Shown one piece after another: positions 41,865-51,800 of a DNA stretch of 63,216 nt. The notes beneath the pieces were generated by a model that did no database searches, was not told where the DNA came from, and saw nothing but the letters and a program-made list of their open reading frames with translations. The translations under genes were made by a program, and so were the position numbers. Source of the stretch: Gammaproteobacteria bacterium (lineage in GTDB: Bacteria > Pseudomonadota > Gammaproteobacteria > JAADJB01); NCBI GenBank assembly GCA_013151035.1, contig JAADJB010000020.1, positions 1 through 63,216 on the forward strand, read 5' to 3'. Each line of letters begins with the position of its first letter. The first letter of the stretch is position 1.

Positions 41865-41888
41865 TTGGTGCGTGGTATGCACCCTACC
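41865..41888 (-). repeat. Family A repeat between the 228-aa gene and the cyclase
   Basis: TTGGTGCGTGGTATGCACC with CTACC. The upstream gene's TAG stop (41884-41886 on the minus strand) lies in it. It ends 8 bp before the cyclase ATG, so it forms the cyclase leader. Confidence 0.8.
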
Positions 41889-42567
41889 GGTTATTTTTCA
41901 CAGCGATGAGTGATAGATTCAGCAATTGATTGCGGCCTTTAATTGTTCCATCCTTGCTTGATATCATATAACGTCCGGGGATATTAAACTGCCTTTTATT
42001 ATTATCCAATACTATCTTTTTCGCCACCAGGCGATAGTCCGGCTGTTCAATTGTCACCATCTGCATCGCAGTTTGTTGACTGCGCAGATCCAGGTTTGCT
42101 GTCTTTGCCTGTATTACAAGATCGGGGGTATCGCTTTGATGGATATTAATCGTCAAACCATCAATGCTGGCACTATTGACGATACCTGCCAGTTTGTTTA
42201 ATAACTGTTTGTCCAATACCAGTTGGTGCAGAGCTAAAAAGGGATCAGGGGTATCCGCTGATCTATCCTGATGAATATAGATGTCCAGCACCACATCCTT
42301 GAGTTGCGCCTCCAGCACCCGATTAATATTAAACACCAGATACTTCTTTGGTCGCATTAAAAAAGAGCCCGCCTCAATCCTTGAGGAGACTCTTTTATCG
42401 TATTGTATGGATTCAATATATCGTAACTGCAAGCGAAGCTGCGGGTTTACCTGAACCGGCATATCAACTGATTCGTTAGCACCCTCCCGCAAATAAAACC
42501 CGGCAACCAGAACACCCAATATCAACAAGACCAATAATAGCCCCTGCAACCGCTGCCGAGCCACCAT
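41884..42567 (-). CDS. Membrane-anchored periplasmic protein of unknown function
   Basis: This 227-residue protein has an N-terminal TM (LLLVLLILGVLVAGFYL) then a soluble periplasmic part that looks beta-rich (QPDYRLVAKKIVLDNNKRQF; GRYMISSKDGTIKGRN). The shape recalls LptC/YrbK-like proteins, but I cannot confirm this. I chose the ATG at 42567, with AGGG 5 nt upstream overlapping the stop of the preceding HYR gene; a TTG one codon earlier is possible. It is embedded in the FecR/HYR/CHASE2 operon. Confidence 0.7.
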   Translation of the reverse strand: MVARQRLQGLLLVLLILGVLVAGFYLREGANESVDMPVQVNPQLRLQLRYIESIQYDKRVSSRIEAGSFLMRPKKYLVFNINRVLEAQLKDVVLDIYIHQDRSADTPDPFLALHQLVLDKQLLNKLAGIVNSASIDGLTINIHQSDTPDLVIQAKTANLDLRSQQTAMQMVTIEQPDYRLVAKKIVLDNNKRQFNIPGRYMISSKDGTIKGRNQLLNLSLIAVKNNR

Positions 42568-42573
42568 CAAACC

Positions 42574-45500
42574 CTACCAGTTCGAAGCCTGGGTCGTAAG
42601 CTGAATACCATTGACTACGCTACCAGATCCATTCTCATCAGCATAGGCATCAATCAACAGGAAGTCACCCATACCGGCCCATAAAGAACCGCCTGCAGGG
42701 GAATTAGGATTCAGTGCATCCACAACCGAACTCATTAAAGAGGAACTCCAGTCAAAATACTGCCCCCAGATAACACCCACAAACGGATCAACGTAACAAT
42801 TCGAAAGTGCTATGCTACAACTGTATTCCAGCACATCGAAAATGGCCTCCATATCACCAATATAACCTCCGTTATCCACCACCTTGATCAAGTAATGCTT
42901 ATAGGCTCCACTAAAGACTGTTGTGGTATTGGTTGATTCAGCAACACCCAGCGAGGTAAAACCATTCGCCTCAGGATCAGCGGCAATGACAATATATTCA
43001 CCCTCGGTTAAACTGGAAATATCGTTTCTATCGGTGCCGAACACCTCATACAAATTGCTCTGAAAGATATCTGCGGTGCTATTATTATCTCGATCTCGAT
43101 CCAGTACATCGGCAGGAGCTTGCCCCTCCAGTTGCACCAATAAACCACCGAGGTCACTATTGCCCGGCAGGAAACCTGTCATATTATCACCAGCAAAGGC
43201 AGGTAGAACATCGGCTCTGATATCCACACTATCCAGCTTGGTTAGATCCAACTTGTCATCATCCGAAGGATCATTCAGATCATTATCATTGGATATACAA
43301 ACTGCGCCCAAACATGCCAGCAGATCATCCGCAGTGGTAATCGCATGCGCAATCTCTAGCGCATCCATTATGATCAGATCATTCGCCTGGTCATCACTCT
43401 CACCCTGAATAGCTAATGCGGCTGCCTTACTATCATTCATTGCTGCAATAAAGTAATCACGCATCATCGAGTTTTCATACCCTGGCAAGCGGGTTAATGC
43501 AGAGGGATAAGCGGCTAAAAATGCCTGCGTAGTAATGGGATTATTATGCAAATCATCAATATCCGCCGCTGCCATATCATGTGCCAGAATACTCATAAGC
43601 AGATTAGCCAGCCCCGCATTCATTGATGAACGCAGGAATAATACATCACCATAATCCGATTCAAGATTAACATCGGTGTGTGTATTATTCGGATTACGTA
43701 GCGATGTCCAGCTCATGTTGAAACTAGTGGAGATGGCATCCAGGTTGGCAACAGCACCCACCAGTTCCGGTTTTAATGTGTTGGTCAAAAAGTCCTGCAC
43801 ATCGCTTGCTGTAGGTGAACCCACAGGATAGACATTAGGGCTTGAACCACCCGTATCACTCACACAGGTCATACTGGAATTCGTTTCATGCAGCGGCGCA
43901 TCCGCACTACAACCAAAGCCATTAAGCAGGTCTGCAATATTAGTCAAGGGGTTGCCGGTCAATACACCCACATTAGAGTCTACCGCCATAACACGACTAA
44001 AAGCATACATGAAGTTTGCCATATCCCGTTCATTATCGACCACAGGCTGCCCAACATTCGGGCCATAATTAATCCTTGATAGAGCGGCCCGGCACTGGTC
44101 AGCCGCCAATAAATAATCACCTGTTGATATATCCTCCTGACACAGACCAAGGGAACCCACCATAACTTCCTGGGTTTCTGTTGTCTCATTGCCGGATGCA
44201 TCGGTTGCCATCCAGGTGACGGTGGTCAAACCCAATGGAAATTCTGAGTTTAAAGGTATATCTGTTGTCTCTGCAACCACTCCGGTATCGACATCATCAT
44301 CGGCATAGACTGCACTCAGATCAACATAGGTTTTTACATCCTGTGCCTCAATCGAGATATCAGAAAAAGCCAGTATCACCGGTGGGATAGTATCCACCAG
44401 GGTCACCAACTGGGCCTTGATTGAGCTATGAGTATTGGCATCGGTTGCCGTCCAGATAACGGTGGTATCACCTAACGGGAAATCGGTAGGAGCATTACTG
44501 GTAACCGTTACCACAAAGGCATCGGTTGCCGCTGGTGGAGTCAAGACGAGGGGCGTATCAGGCCCGGTCGCCTCCTCAATAATATCATCCAGTGGCAGGA
44601 CTTCGGTAAACACAGGATCCGTCGTATCCTGCAGGGTAACCAGCTGGGTTATGGTTGAATAATTACCATTGGCATCGGTTGCTGTCCAGGTTACTGTGGT
44701 GTTACCCAATGGAAAACTTGCCGGTGCATTACTGGTGACAGTCAGCGTAAAGATATCGCTTGCTGTTGGCGGAGTCAGGGTGAGTGACGTATTAACAGCA
44801 CTAGCCTCCTCGATGACTGCTGACAATGGCAGATTATCAAATATCGGTGGCAGATTATCCACCATAGAAACCACTTGTGTCGTTGTTGCGCTATTACCCT
44901 CCGCATCGCTCGCCGTCCAGGTCACCGTGGTATTACCCACCGGGAAGGCCGCAGGGGCATCACTGCTGATAGAGACCGCACTAGAGTCATCGGTTGCTGT
45001 TGGCGAATCTAGAGTTAGAGGTGTAGCCACACCGATAGCTTCCACTATCACAGCAGTTAATGGCAGATTATCAAATACCGGTGCTGTTACATTCGCAGCA
45101 ACCGTCACCTGAACGAGCCCACTGACCTGTGCCCCATTCAGATCCGCAATGGTCACTAAAAAGGAATCGCTAGCCCCACTCGCTGGGGCAACATAAGTGA
45201 TCACACCATTAGCAAGGTAACTGTTACCATTCTCCGGCTCACCGACAGACACAACCGTAAATACAGCATTTTCATCCGCATTAACAATGGTCAGATCAGC
45301 CACAGCAATGTCCACACTCTGAGAGGTGGGAACAGAGACTGTACCACTCACTCTACCCGGTATCATTACAAAACGAGGATAACCATCAGTAGTTGCATCA
45401 CGTCCATCCAGATAATCAGAGACACCATCACCATCCGCATCCTGATCATTGGAGTTAGGGAAGCCATCATTATCAATATCGGGTAGTCCGGTAACCGGGT

Positions 45501-46152
45501 TCAGAAACAGGTCTTCATAATAATCACAAAAACTATCCCCGTCTGTATCAACACAGGGAACCGACGGGTTGTCCATCACTGTTTGCTCGATAGCCGTATC
45601 AATATCCACTGCCATCGGTACCGACAATGCTACATCGGCCTGTTCAAGTGCCCCCACACTCAGTGAAGAAACACCCCTGAACAACTGGAAACCATCAGCG
45701 TTAAACGCCTCAACAATAAAGGTCAGCGCCACGTTATTAGGCACATTAAGACTAACCTCAGTCTCCTCAACCCTGATTGCATTTTCATTATCGACATCCA
45801 GTGTAAAGCGATTACTATTATAGTCGGCATTGATCGAGGCCGAGGTCACACCGGTACCGGTAATATGCAGAGCAACATAACTCAAGCCGGTATTGCTCGC
45901 ACTTAATAGCACGGCATGGGCATCACTAATCAACTGCGACAACACCATCTGTATCAGCTTATCACGCGTGGATTCAACACGCGCAAATTGATAAGGCAGG
46001 GTGACATCATTGGCAGCCACCTGCTGCGGTGCCAGATTAATAGTAACCTGCGTAGTACCCGCCGCACCACCTGAAACACCACCGCCACCACAGGCTGTGA
46101 GAGCCAATACCGCAATCAGTGCCAAACATCTTTTCATTATTTTCATCTTCAT
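42574..46152 (-). CDS. Large HYR/thrombospondin-3 surface lipoprotein
   Basis: This 1192-residue protein has a lipoprotein signal (LIAVLALTAC) with a GGGGVSGG tether after the lipid Cys. An N-terminal beta domain spans about 30-190. A calcium-binding thrombospondin type 3 stretch (DTDGDSFCDYYED, DIDNDGFPNSNDQDADGDGV) lies near 198-250. A cadherin-like domain precedes four HYR/Ig-like repeats (about 350-680), each with FPLGNTTVTWTATDA-type sequence and DTT/VDN linkers. The C-terminal half (about 690-1192) is unrecognised and Asp/Asn-rich. ATGs at 46152 and 46137 are both possible starts. It is probably on the outer leaflet or surface. Confidence 0.8.
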   Translation of the reverse strand: MKMKIMKRCLALIAVLALTACGGGGVSGGAAGTTQVTINLAPQQVAANDVTLPYQFARVESTRDKLIQMVLSQLISDAHAVLLSASNTGLSYVALHITGTGVTSASINADYNSNRFTLDVDNENAIRVEETEVSLNVPNNVALTFIVEAFNADGFQLFRGVSSLSVGALEQADVALSVPMAVDIDTAIEQTVMDNPSVPCVDTDGDSFCDYYEDLFLNPVTGLPDIDNDGFPNSNDQDADGDGVSDYLDGRDATTDGYPRFVMIPGRVSGTVSVPTSQSVDIAVADLTIVNADENAVFTVVSVGEPENGNSYLANGVITYVAPASGASDSFLVTIADLNGAQVSGLVQVTVAANVTAPVFDNLPLTAVIVEAIGVATPLTLDSPTATDDSSAVSISSDAPAAFPVGNTTVTWTASDAEGNSATTTQVVSMVDNLPPIFDNLPLSAVIEEASAVNTSLTLTPPTASDIFTLTVTSNAPASFPLGNTTVTWTATDANGNYSTITQLVTLQDTTDPVFTEVLPLDDIIEEATGPDTPLVLTPPAATDAFVVTVTSNAPTDFPLGDTTVIWTATDANTHSSIKAQLVTLVDTIPPVILAFSDISIEAQDVKTYVDLSAVYADDDVDTGVVAETTDIPLNSEFPLGLTTVTWMATDASGNETTETQEVMVGSLGLCQEDISTGDYLLAADQCRAALSRINYGPNVGQPVVDNERDMANFMYAFSRVMAVDSNVGVLTGNPLTNIADLLNGFGCSADAPLHETNSSMTCVSDTGGSSPNVYPVGSPTASDVQDFLTNTLKPELVGAVANLDAISTSFNMSWTSLRNPNNTHTDVNLESDYGDVLFLRSSMNAGLANLLMSILAHDMAAADIDDLHNNPITTQAFLAAYPSALTRLPGYENSMMRDYFIAAMNDSKAAALAIQGESDDQANDLIIMDALEIAHAITTADDLLACLGAVCISNDNDLNDPSDDDKLDLTKLDSVDIRADVLPAFAGDNMTGFLPGNSDLGGLLVQLEGQAPADVLDRDRDNNSTADIFQSNLYEVFGTDRNDISSLTEGEYIVIAADPEANGFTSLGVAESTNTTTVFSGAYKHYLIKVVDNGGYIGDMEAIFDVLEYSCSIALSNCYVDPFVGVIWGQYFDWSSSLMSSVVDALNPNSPAGGSLWAGMGDFLLIDAYADENGSGSVVNGIQLTTQASNW

Positions 46153-46155
46153 ACC

Positions 46156-46240
46156 ATTTCAAGGGGTCAGAGCTCTTGAAAGCTCAAAACTTTCATACCA
46201 TTCATATCAATTCCATTCAAGAGCTCTGACCCCTTGAAAT
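46156..46240. repeat. Perfect 25-bp inverted repeat filling the fecR-HYR gap
   Basis: The arms 46156-46180 and 46216-46240 are exactly complementary and contain AAGGGGTCAGAGCTCTTGAA, with a 35-nt AT-rich loop. On the mRNA the 3' arm ends 3 nt before the HYR lipoprotein ATG, so the hairpin would cover its ribosome site. The GGGGTCAGAG core resembles dispersed repeats seen beside REP-associated transposases in other genomes. Confidence 0.92.
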
Positions 46241-46244
46241 TTTC

Positions 46245-47201
46245 TTATGGCGCAGTGATTGTAGGGATCTCGATGACAATAGGAATCGTTACTGAATTAA
46301 CGAGAATATCCTCTTGCACATCCTGTTCATTAACAATGGCATCCTGAGGACTCAGTGTTTCCTCAAGTGGCACAAGATCAAAGGATCGACCCTGTTGACC
46401 CAGAGCACCACTCACAGGGGCTTGTGGCTCAAATATAGGCACATCAACACCAGTGCTGCCACCTAGTACCTGATCTGCCTCAGCCTGCTGTAAGGCATCA
46501 CCGTCATTGGCATCATGTCCTGAATCGCCATCGTCAGCACTATGCCTGCCGCCGGAACCAGAACCACCACTTCTTCTATGCGAAACATCATCCTCAGGTG
46601 CAATATGAAGCGGATTCTCAGGTGGGTGTTCGGCATCCACCATAGTGAAGGTATCATGCATCAACAAGACCTCACCCAGTACACCCTCAACCAGACTATG
46701 AACCGCTACAACCCCCTCAAAACTACGCACCAGGGTTTCACCATCATGAACCACCAACACTTCAAAATCGGTACCACGCACACCGGCAACAGCCACTGAG
46801 GTATGAATCTCATAGTGTGAATTAGCGGATAGTTTTTTACCAATGACTGAACGTAGACGACCTTTGATCAGATCAACCGTGGTCTTGCTGTCATTATTCC
46901 TGCCCACCACCATCTCATTAACCTTCAATTCACTGGAAGGCCCTACCTTGAGGATACTGCTATCACTCAACAACAACTTGGCCTGACTACCAACACCAGT
47001 AATAATCCGGTCATTCAGATAAATCAAACTCTTGAATGCCAATGGCTGACGTGCATTATTCTCACTACGCACCACATCAACAGCGCCAATCACAGAGACT
47101 ACTCGTGCCACTTGATCCTTTGCCCAGGTGACACTACTCAATAGCACCAACACTGCACACAAAAGCGTTCTTAACCCCTGTTGTCTTATCATGGCTGCCA
47201 C
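46245..47201 (-). CDS. FecR-domain periplasmic protein
   Basis: This 318-residue exported protein has a signal peptide at 1-27 (ends VTWA-KD). A FecR domain covers about 30-170 (LIYLNDRIITGVGSQAKLLL; SVAVAGVRGTDFEVLV). An Asp/Ser/Gly-rich linker (about 205-240) and an acidic C-terminal tail follow. This is the soluble SH3-like FecR type usually found near TPR or CHASE2 proteins, not the sigma-regulator membrane type. Its start overlaps the TPR-barrel gene by 13 bp. Confidence 0.86.
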   Translation of the reverse strand: MAAMIRQQGLRTLLCAVLVLLSSVTWAKDQVARVVSVIGAVDVVRSENNARQPLAFKSLIYLNDRIITGVGSQAKLLLSDSSILKVGPSSELKVNEMVVGRNNDSKTTVDLIKGRLRSVIGKKLSANSHYEIHTSVAVAGVRGTDFEVLVVHDGETLVRSFEGVVAVHSLVEGVLGEVLLMHDTFTMVDAEHPPENPLHIAPEDDVSHRRSGGSGSGGRHSADDGDSGHDANDGDALQQAEADQVLGGSTGVDVPIFEPQAPVSGALGQQGRSFDLVPLEETLSPQDAIVNEQDVQEDILVNSVTIPIVIEIPTITAP

Positions 47202-48685
47202 CTCAATGTTCCAAATATTGTACGTCTGTTATAGTCATTCGCGGTCTGGTTGGATGGGTTCCAGGTATAACTCGCCAGCACCTCAAACTCCAGATCTTTT
47301 GCCACCGGCATAGTCACACCCAGACTCAGATCACGACGTTTATCGATACGCCCAAGCGGGGAATCATAGTAATCCTTACGTTCAATAGAAGCGCGTGCAT
47401 TCATCCGTATCTTGCGCCACAAACGTTGGGCACCAATCTCAGCATTCACCACCTTGTAGGCAACCGTTGCATCACCGCTACCCTCATCCTGCCACTTGCC
47501 ACCGAGGTAAACCCTGTTCTGCTGGTTAGCTTCATTAATCCAGTAATGGCGATAATGCACTATCTTGACCTTACCATCACGATTACCCGTGCCAGTACCG
47601 GTATTCAGATAATTATTGTTACGCCAAGTCAAACGCAACATAGACAGGCGTGAACCCTCATGGGATTGAATAAAATAAGGGTTAATGGTATTGGTCAACA
47701 GGTAATTATTGCCACCCAGCAAGGACTTGCTCATCTGGTAGGTCACACCCACGGAACCCGATGCCAGGCGACGACGCAAATCCAGTGAGAGCGCATGATT
47801 TTGTACATCATAGATATCCAGATCCTGATGCAAACTCTGGAATAAACGATAACCGGCACTCAGGGCATATTGCTGATTATCAAACAGGCGGTAATTGGCC
47901 GCCAGACCCAATTGAGTCCGCACATCATCACCCTTACCAATAGTGCCTACCGTTGGTTTATCCGGATCCGGGAACAGACCAACATTACTGTCATAGCCCC
48001 AGCCCAGGCTCACATTTACCTTAAAACGACGACTATCCTTCGCTGAGCCAATACGCGCCAACAACTCACGTGAGGGATTGACATAAACCGAGTCAGGATA
48101 ACGATTAACTGCCATCTCCAATACTTGCCGTGCCTCGCTATTACGCTGCAAATTAACCAGGGATTGACCCCGTAGATAACTGGCAACACCACCAAACTCA
48201 TCACTCAAACGAGCCGCCACCTGCAATGGTTTGAGACTCTCCTGATAATGCTTGTTCTGATAATAGACCAGACCCAGATAATAATTACTGGCAGCATGAT
48301 TAGGCTGCCCATCAACCGCCGCCTGCAAGGCAAGCTGAGCCTGATCAAGCTGCTCGGCACGGTAATAGGCAAAACCCAGCTCGAACAATAGATCCTTATA
48401 AGGCAAATTATAAGCACTTGCCAGCTTCAGATCCTCTGCTGCTGCCTGATAACGCCCCAAACGCGAAAGGGTTACACCACGATAATAGCGTGCATGCCCG
48501 TCACTGGCATCATCCTGCACCGCCAGATTGAGCATTTTCAAGGCGTCGTCATACGCCTTGTCAGAGAAGGAGAATAAGGCCTGGGTTCGGTACATCTCAG
48601 AGACCGTGGAGGCTCCGACAGAATTCATAAAAAATAGCGATAACAGGCACAGGCTGATCACCCGAAGATTGACAAGCATATCCAC
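47189..48685 (-). CDS. TPR protein with C-terminal outer-membrane beta-barrel
   Basis: This 498-residue protein has a signal peptide at about 1-25 (ends VGA-ST). Five or so tetratricopeptide repeats cover about 30-225 (DDALKMLNLAVQDDASDGHARYYRG type; EQLDQAQLALQAAVDGQPNH). The rest is barrel-like (about 235-498: LGWGYDSNVGLFPDPDKP; LSAGYRLFQSLHQDL; TIFGTLRWQP). The architecture resembles surface-lipoprotein assembly modulators (Slam) and exopolysaccharide PelB/BcsC-type exporters. It may translocate or assemble the HYR lipoprotein encoded downstream, which is inference. Confidence 0.8.
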   Translation of the reverse strand: MDMLVNLRVISLCLLSLFFMNSVGASTVSEMYRTQALFSFSDKAYDDALKMLNLAVQDDASDGHARYYRGVTLSRLGRYQAAAEDLKLASAYNLPYKDLLFELGFAYYRAEQLDQAQLALQAAVDGQPNHAASNYYLGLVYYQNKHYQESLKPLQVAARLSDEFGGVASYLRGQSLVNLQRNSEARQVLEMAVNRYPDSVYVNPSRELLARIGSAKDSRRFKVNVSLGWGYDSNVGLFPDPDKPTVGTIGKGDDVRTQLGLAANYRLFDNQQYALSAGYRLFQSLHQDLDIYDVQNHALSLDLRRRLASGSVGVTYQMSKSLLGGNNYLLTNTINPYFIQSHEGSRLSMLRLTWRNNNYLNTGTGTGNRDGKVKIVHYRHYWINEANQQNRVYLGGKWQDEGSGDATVAYKVVNAEIGAQRLWRKIRMNARASIERKDYYDSPLGRIDKRRDLSLGVTMPVAKDLEFEVLASYTWNPSNQTANDYNRRTIFGTLRWQP

Positions 48686-48764
48686 ACGTCCTCAATAGCA
48701 GAAAATTATAATAATTATTCAGGAGAGGATTATCACCACTAGCGCGTAAAATTGCAAATCACAA

Positions 48765-48870
48765 TGGTGCGTGGTACGCACCCTACCAAAAATCGCCCCA
48801 ACCGTGGTGCGTGGTACGCACCCTACCACAAACCACCATTCCAATCGGTAGGGTGCGCGTACCACGCACC
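48765..48870. repeat. Three family A repeats in the spacer before the Ig-like lipoprotein 3' end
   Basis: Copies at 48765-48787 and 48805-48827 face one way and 48846-48870 the other, giving alternative large hairpins. They lie downstream of the Ig-like lipoprotein and upstream of the TPR-barrel gene. Confidence 0.85.
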
Positions 48871-48877
48871 ACAAACC

Positions 48878-51800
48878 CTATGGCGTGATATAAGTAATCA
48901 CTGCAGTGGCATAGACACTACCATTCGGGCCATCGGCAACATAGGTTATCGTGGCGGAATCACCCGCCACCAAACCTGCTGGAATAGTTACCACAGATGT
49001 CGCCTGGCCGCTGACATCGGTTGCAGGCAAGGTCAGCGCGATCAGATCAGGCCAGATACCCAGACTATTATTACCTGAGCTATACTCAATGAAGGTCGTC
49101 ATGATGGTGCCGACAATCGGATTACCCAACTCATCCCGTAAGGTTAAGGTCACATCAGTATCTCCTGCCGCCGTAATCTGACTAAGATTCGCTACCAAAC
49201 TACCACCGGTATAACAGGTGTTACCGGTACCAAAGAGACTTGGATTACCCGGTGGTGGAGACGTCTTGACATTAACATCCGTGTTCAGAATGGGCAAAAT
49301 AAACTCAATACGATCACGTGACTCACTACCCACACCACCCACTGTTGCAGTTAGTTCAATCTGAACCCAACCCGCGTAGTCTTTAGCATAGATCAATGGA
49401 ATATTGGCAAAACCATTGGCATCCGTCGTCACCGTCACCGGTACACTAAGAATATTACCCGGTGTCAGCACGGCATCAACATTAATATCCTCACCCGCAT
49501 CAAGCAGACCATTGCGATCAATATCTTCTGATAGACAGCTTAAATTTTTAGCACCTGTTGCACCCGGTATGGTAAACACTGGTACCCATAGCTCAGCCGC
49601 CGCATCCCATACCCTATAACCTTTATCATAGAAAGTCGGGATGGCAGAGATAGTCACCTGTACATTGGGTACAGGGTTACCTGCCACACTAGTAACCAGT
49701 GCCTCATAATCCTTTTGATACAGGGTATTACTCAACGCCTCCATCAAGTTGCCGGTTGCCAGGCGCACAAATAATGCCTGTTCTGTTACTGTGAGATAAA
49801 CCGTATCCGTGACCAGGGGCAGACCCTGTGCTACGGCATTAATCACCACACCATTCAATGCCGTAGCACCCGCGCCTGAGGTAAAGGTGGTCGATGCCTG
49901 ACCAACACTATTGGTGGTTGCAGTCGCATTACTCAGACTACCCTGACTAATATCCACCAATTCAAATCGAACCACCTGATTCTTAACCAGGTTATCATTT
50001 ATATCACGCACAATGGCAGTAATAATTGCCTGCTGGGTTCCACTCTGATTACCATTATTGGGGGCTACCGTTGATATATCGGTCTGCAAATCAAGCCTGA
50101 CTGGCGCAATCGCAATAAACTCAATATCCACACTAGTGGTCGGCCCGCCATTATCCACATAGGCTGTAATCAGCGATGGCCCGGCATTGGTCGAGGATAT
50201 GTTTATTGAGGCATCACCACTGGCATCCGTCACCGCAGTTGATGCCAACAAGGTGCCTCGGGTAGCACTGAAGTTTACTGTTTGCCCTGCTTGTGCAATA
50301 CCATTACTCAGCCAACGTACAGTGACTATCTCATTAGCACCCAAATCAACCTCGGTGGCTGAGGCAGGTGTTAACACCTGAAAACTATCACTGGAAACAG
50401 CAATGGTATAAACAGCCGATACAGTCGCCACACCCAAGCTATTATCCATACTGGTAATCGTCAGGCTATCATTACCACTAGCCACATCCGCATTATAGGT
50501 TGCCAACACCTGACCGGCGGCATCCGTTACCAGTGTAACGGCTGTCACCGAATTACCCAGTGCCGAGGTAATCACCAAAATTTCTCCCACAATCGGCGCA
50601 GCTGTTGAGTCCGTCAGGGTTAAAGTCAAAGGCGTATTACCACTAAATGTCAACGCTGATTCACCATTCACCACAATACCGGTACCGGCAACATCCACAA
50701 CAATCGCGCTATTCTGGCTACCCGCCGTTGCCGTAACCACTATGCTACGATTCATGGTATCGCCACCCGTGGACAGAATCGCCAGCGCCTGACCGGCGGC
50801 ATCACTGGTCGCCTGAGTAACCTGAACAGCACCGCTATCAGCCACAAACACCACATCCACACCTTCCAGCAGATTATTGTTACTGTCTTTCACGATAGCA
50901 ATCAGATCAACGGTATCAGCACCCCCGGTACCCATCTGTGGCACATTGGATAACAGAATAATGCTATCAACCTCGGGCCCTGATACGGTTGCCACCACGC
51001 CTACGTTAATGGTCTTGGTAATCCCGCCACCGGTTGCCGTCACCAGGATAGTTCTAACCGTACTATCACCACCGGTTGACAAGGTAGCGGTGGCCTGACC
51101 ATTCGCATCCGAAGTACCCTGTGTAATCACAACTGCGCCGCTGTCGGCACTAAAACTAACCACCGCACCCTCAACAGCAACACTATTACTATCGGTCAGA
51201 ATAGCCGTCAGATCAATCGTATCCGCACTACCGGCCTGAATCTGGATGGTACTAGCCTGTAGATTCATTGTATTGACGCTAAGAGCAACATTCACCACAG
51301 CCACATCAACGGTTTTATTAACCCCACTAGCGGAGGCTGTTACCGTAATTGTCCTGGGAGTCGAGGCATTTGCCGCAACACCGAGTGTTGCCGTGGCGAT
51401 ACCATTCTCATCAGTAGTCCCCTGCGTGACAGCAACAAAGATGACGTTATCATTCGTCGTATCATCTGCAGCAAAACTAACAACAACGCCCTCAATAGCA
51501 ATATTATTGGCATCCACTGCCGTTGCTGTCAGGGTCACTGTACCACTACCATTTGCATTCAACTGCGCCGAACTGGTCTGCAACAAGATCGAGTCAATCG
51601 TCAGGGGCACGACTACATCCACCACATCCACCGTAATCTGAACAGGCACTAATGTACCGACATCCACTGTTACCGTTATCGTACGCGGTGTCGCATTACC
51701 TCCTGGAGTCAAGGTGGCAATCGCATTACCATTACTATCCGAGATAGGCTGATCAATAACAATCGAACCTGTATCCGGTGAAAAACTAACCACCGCACCT

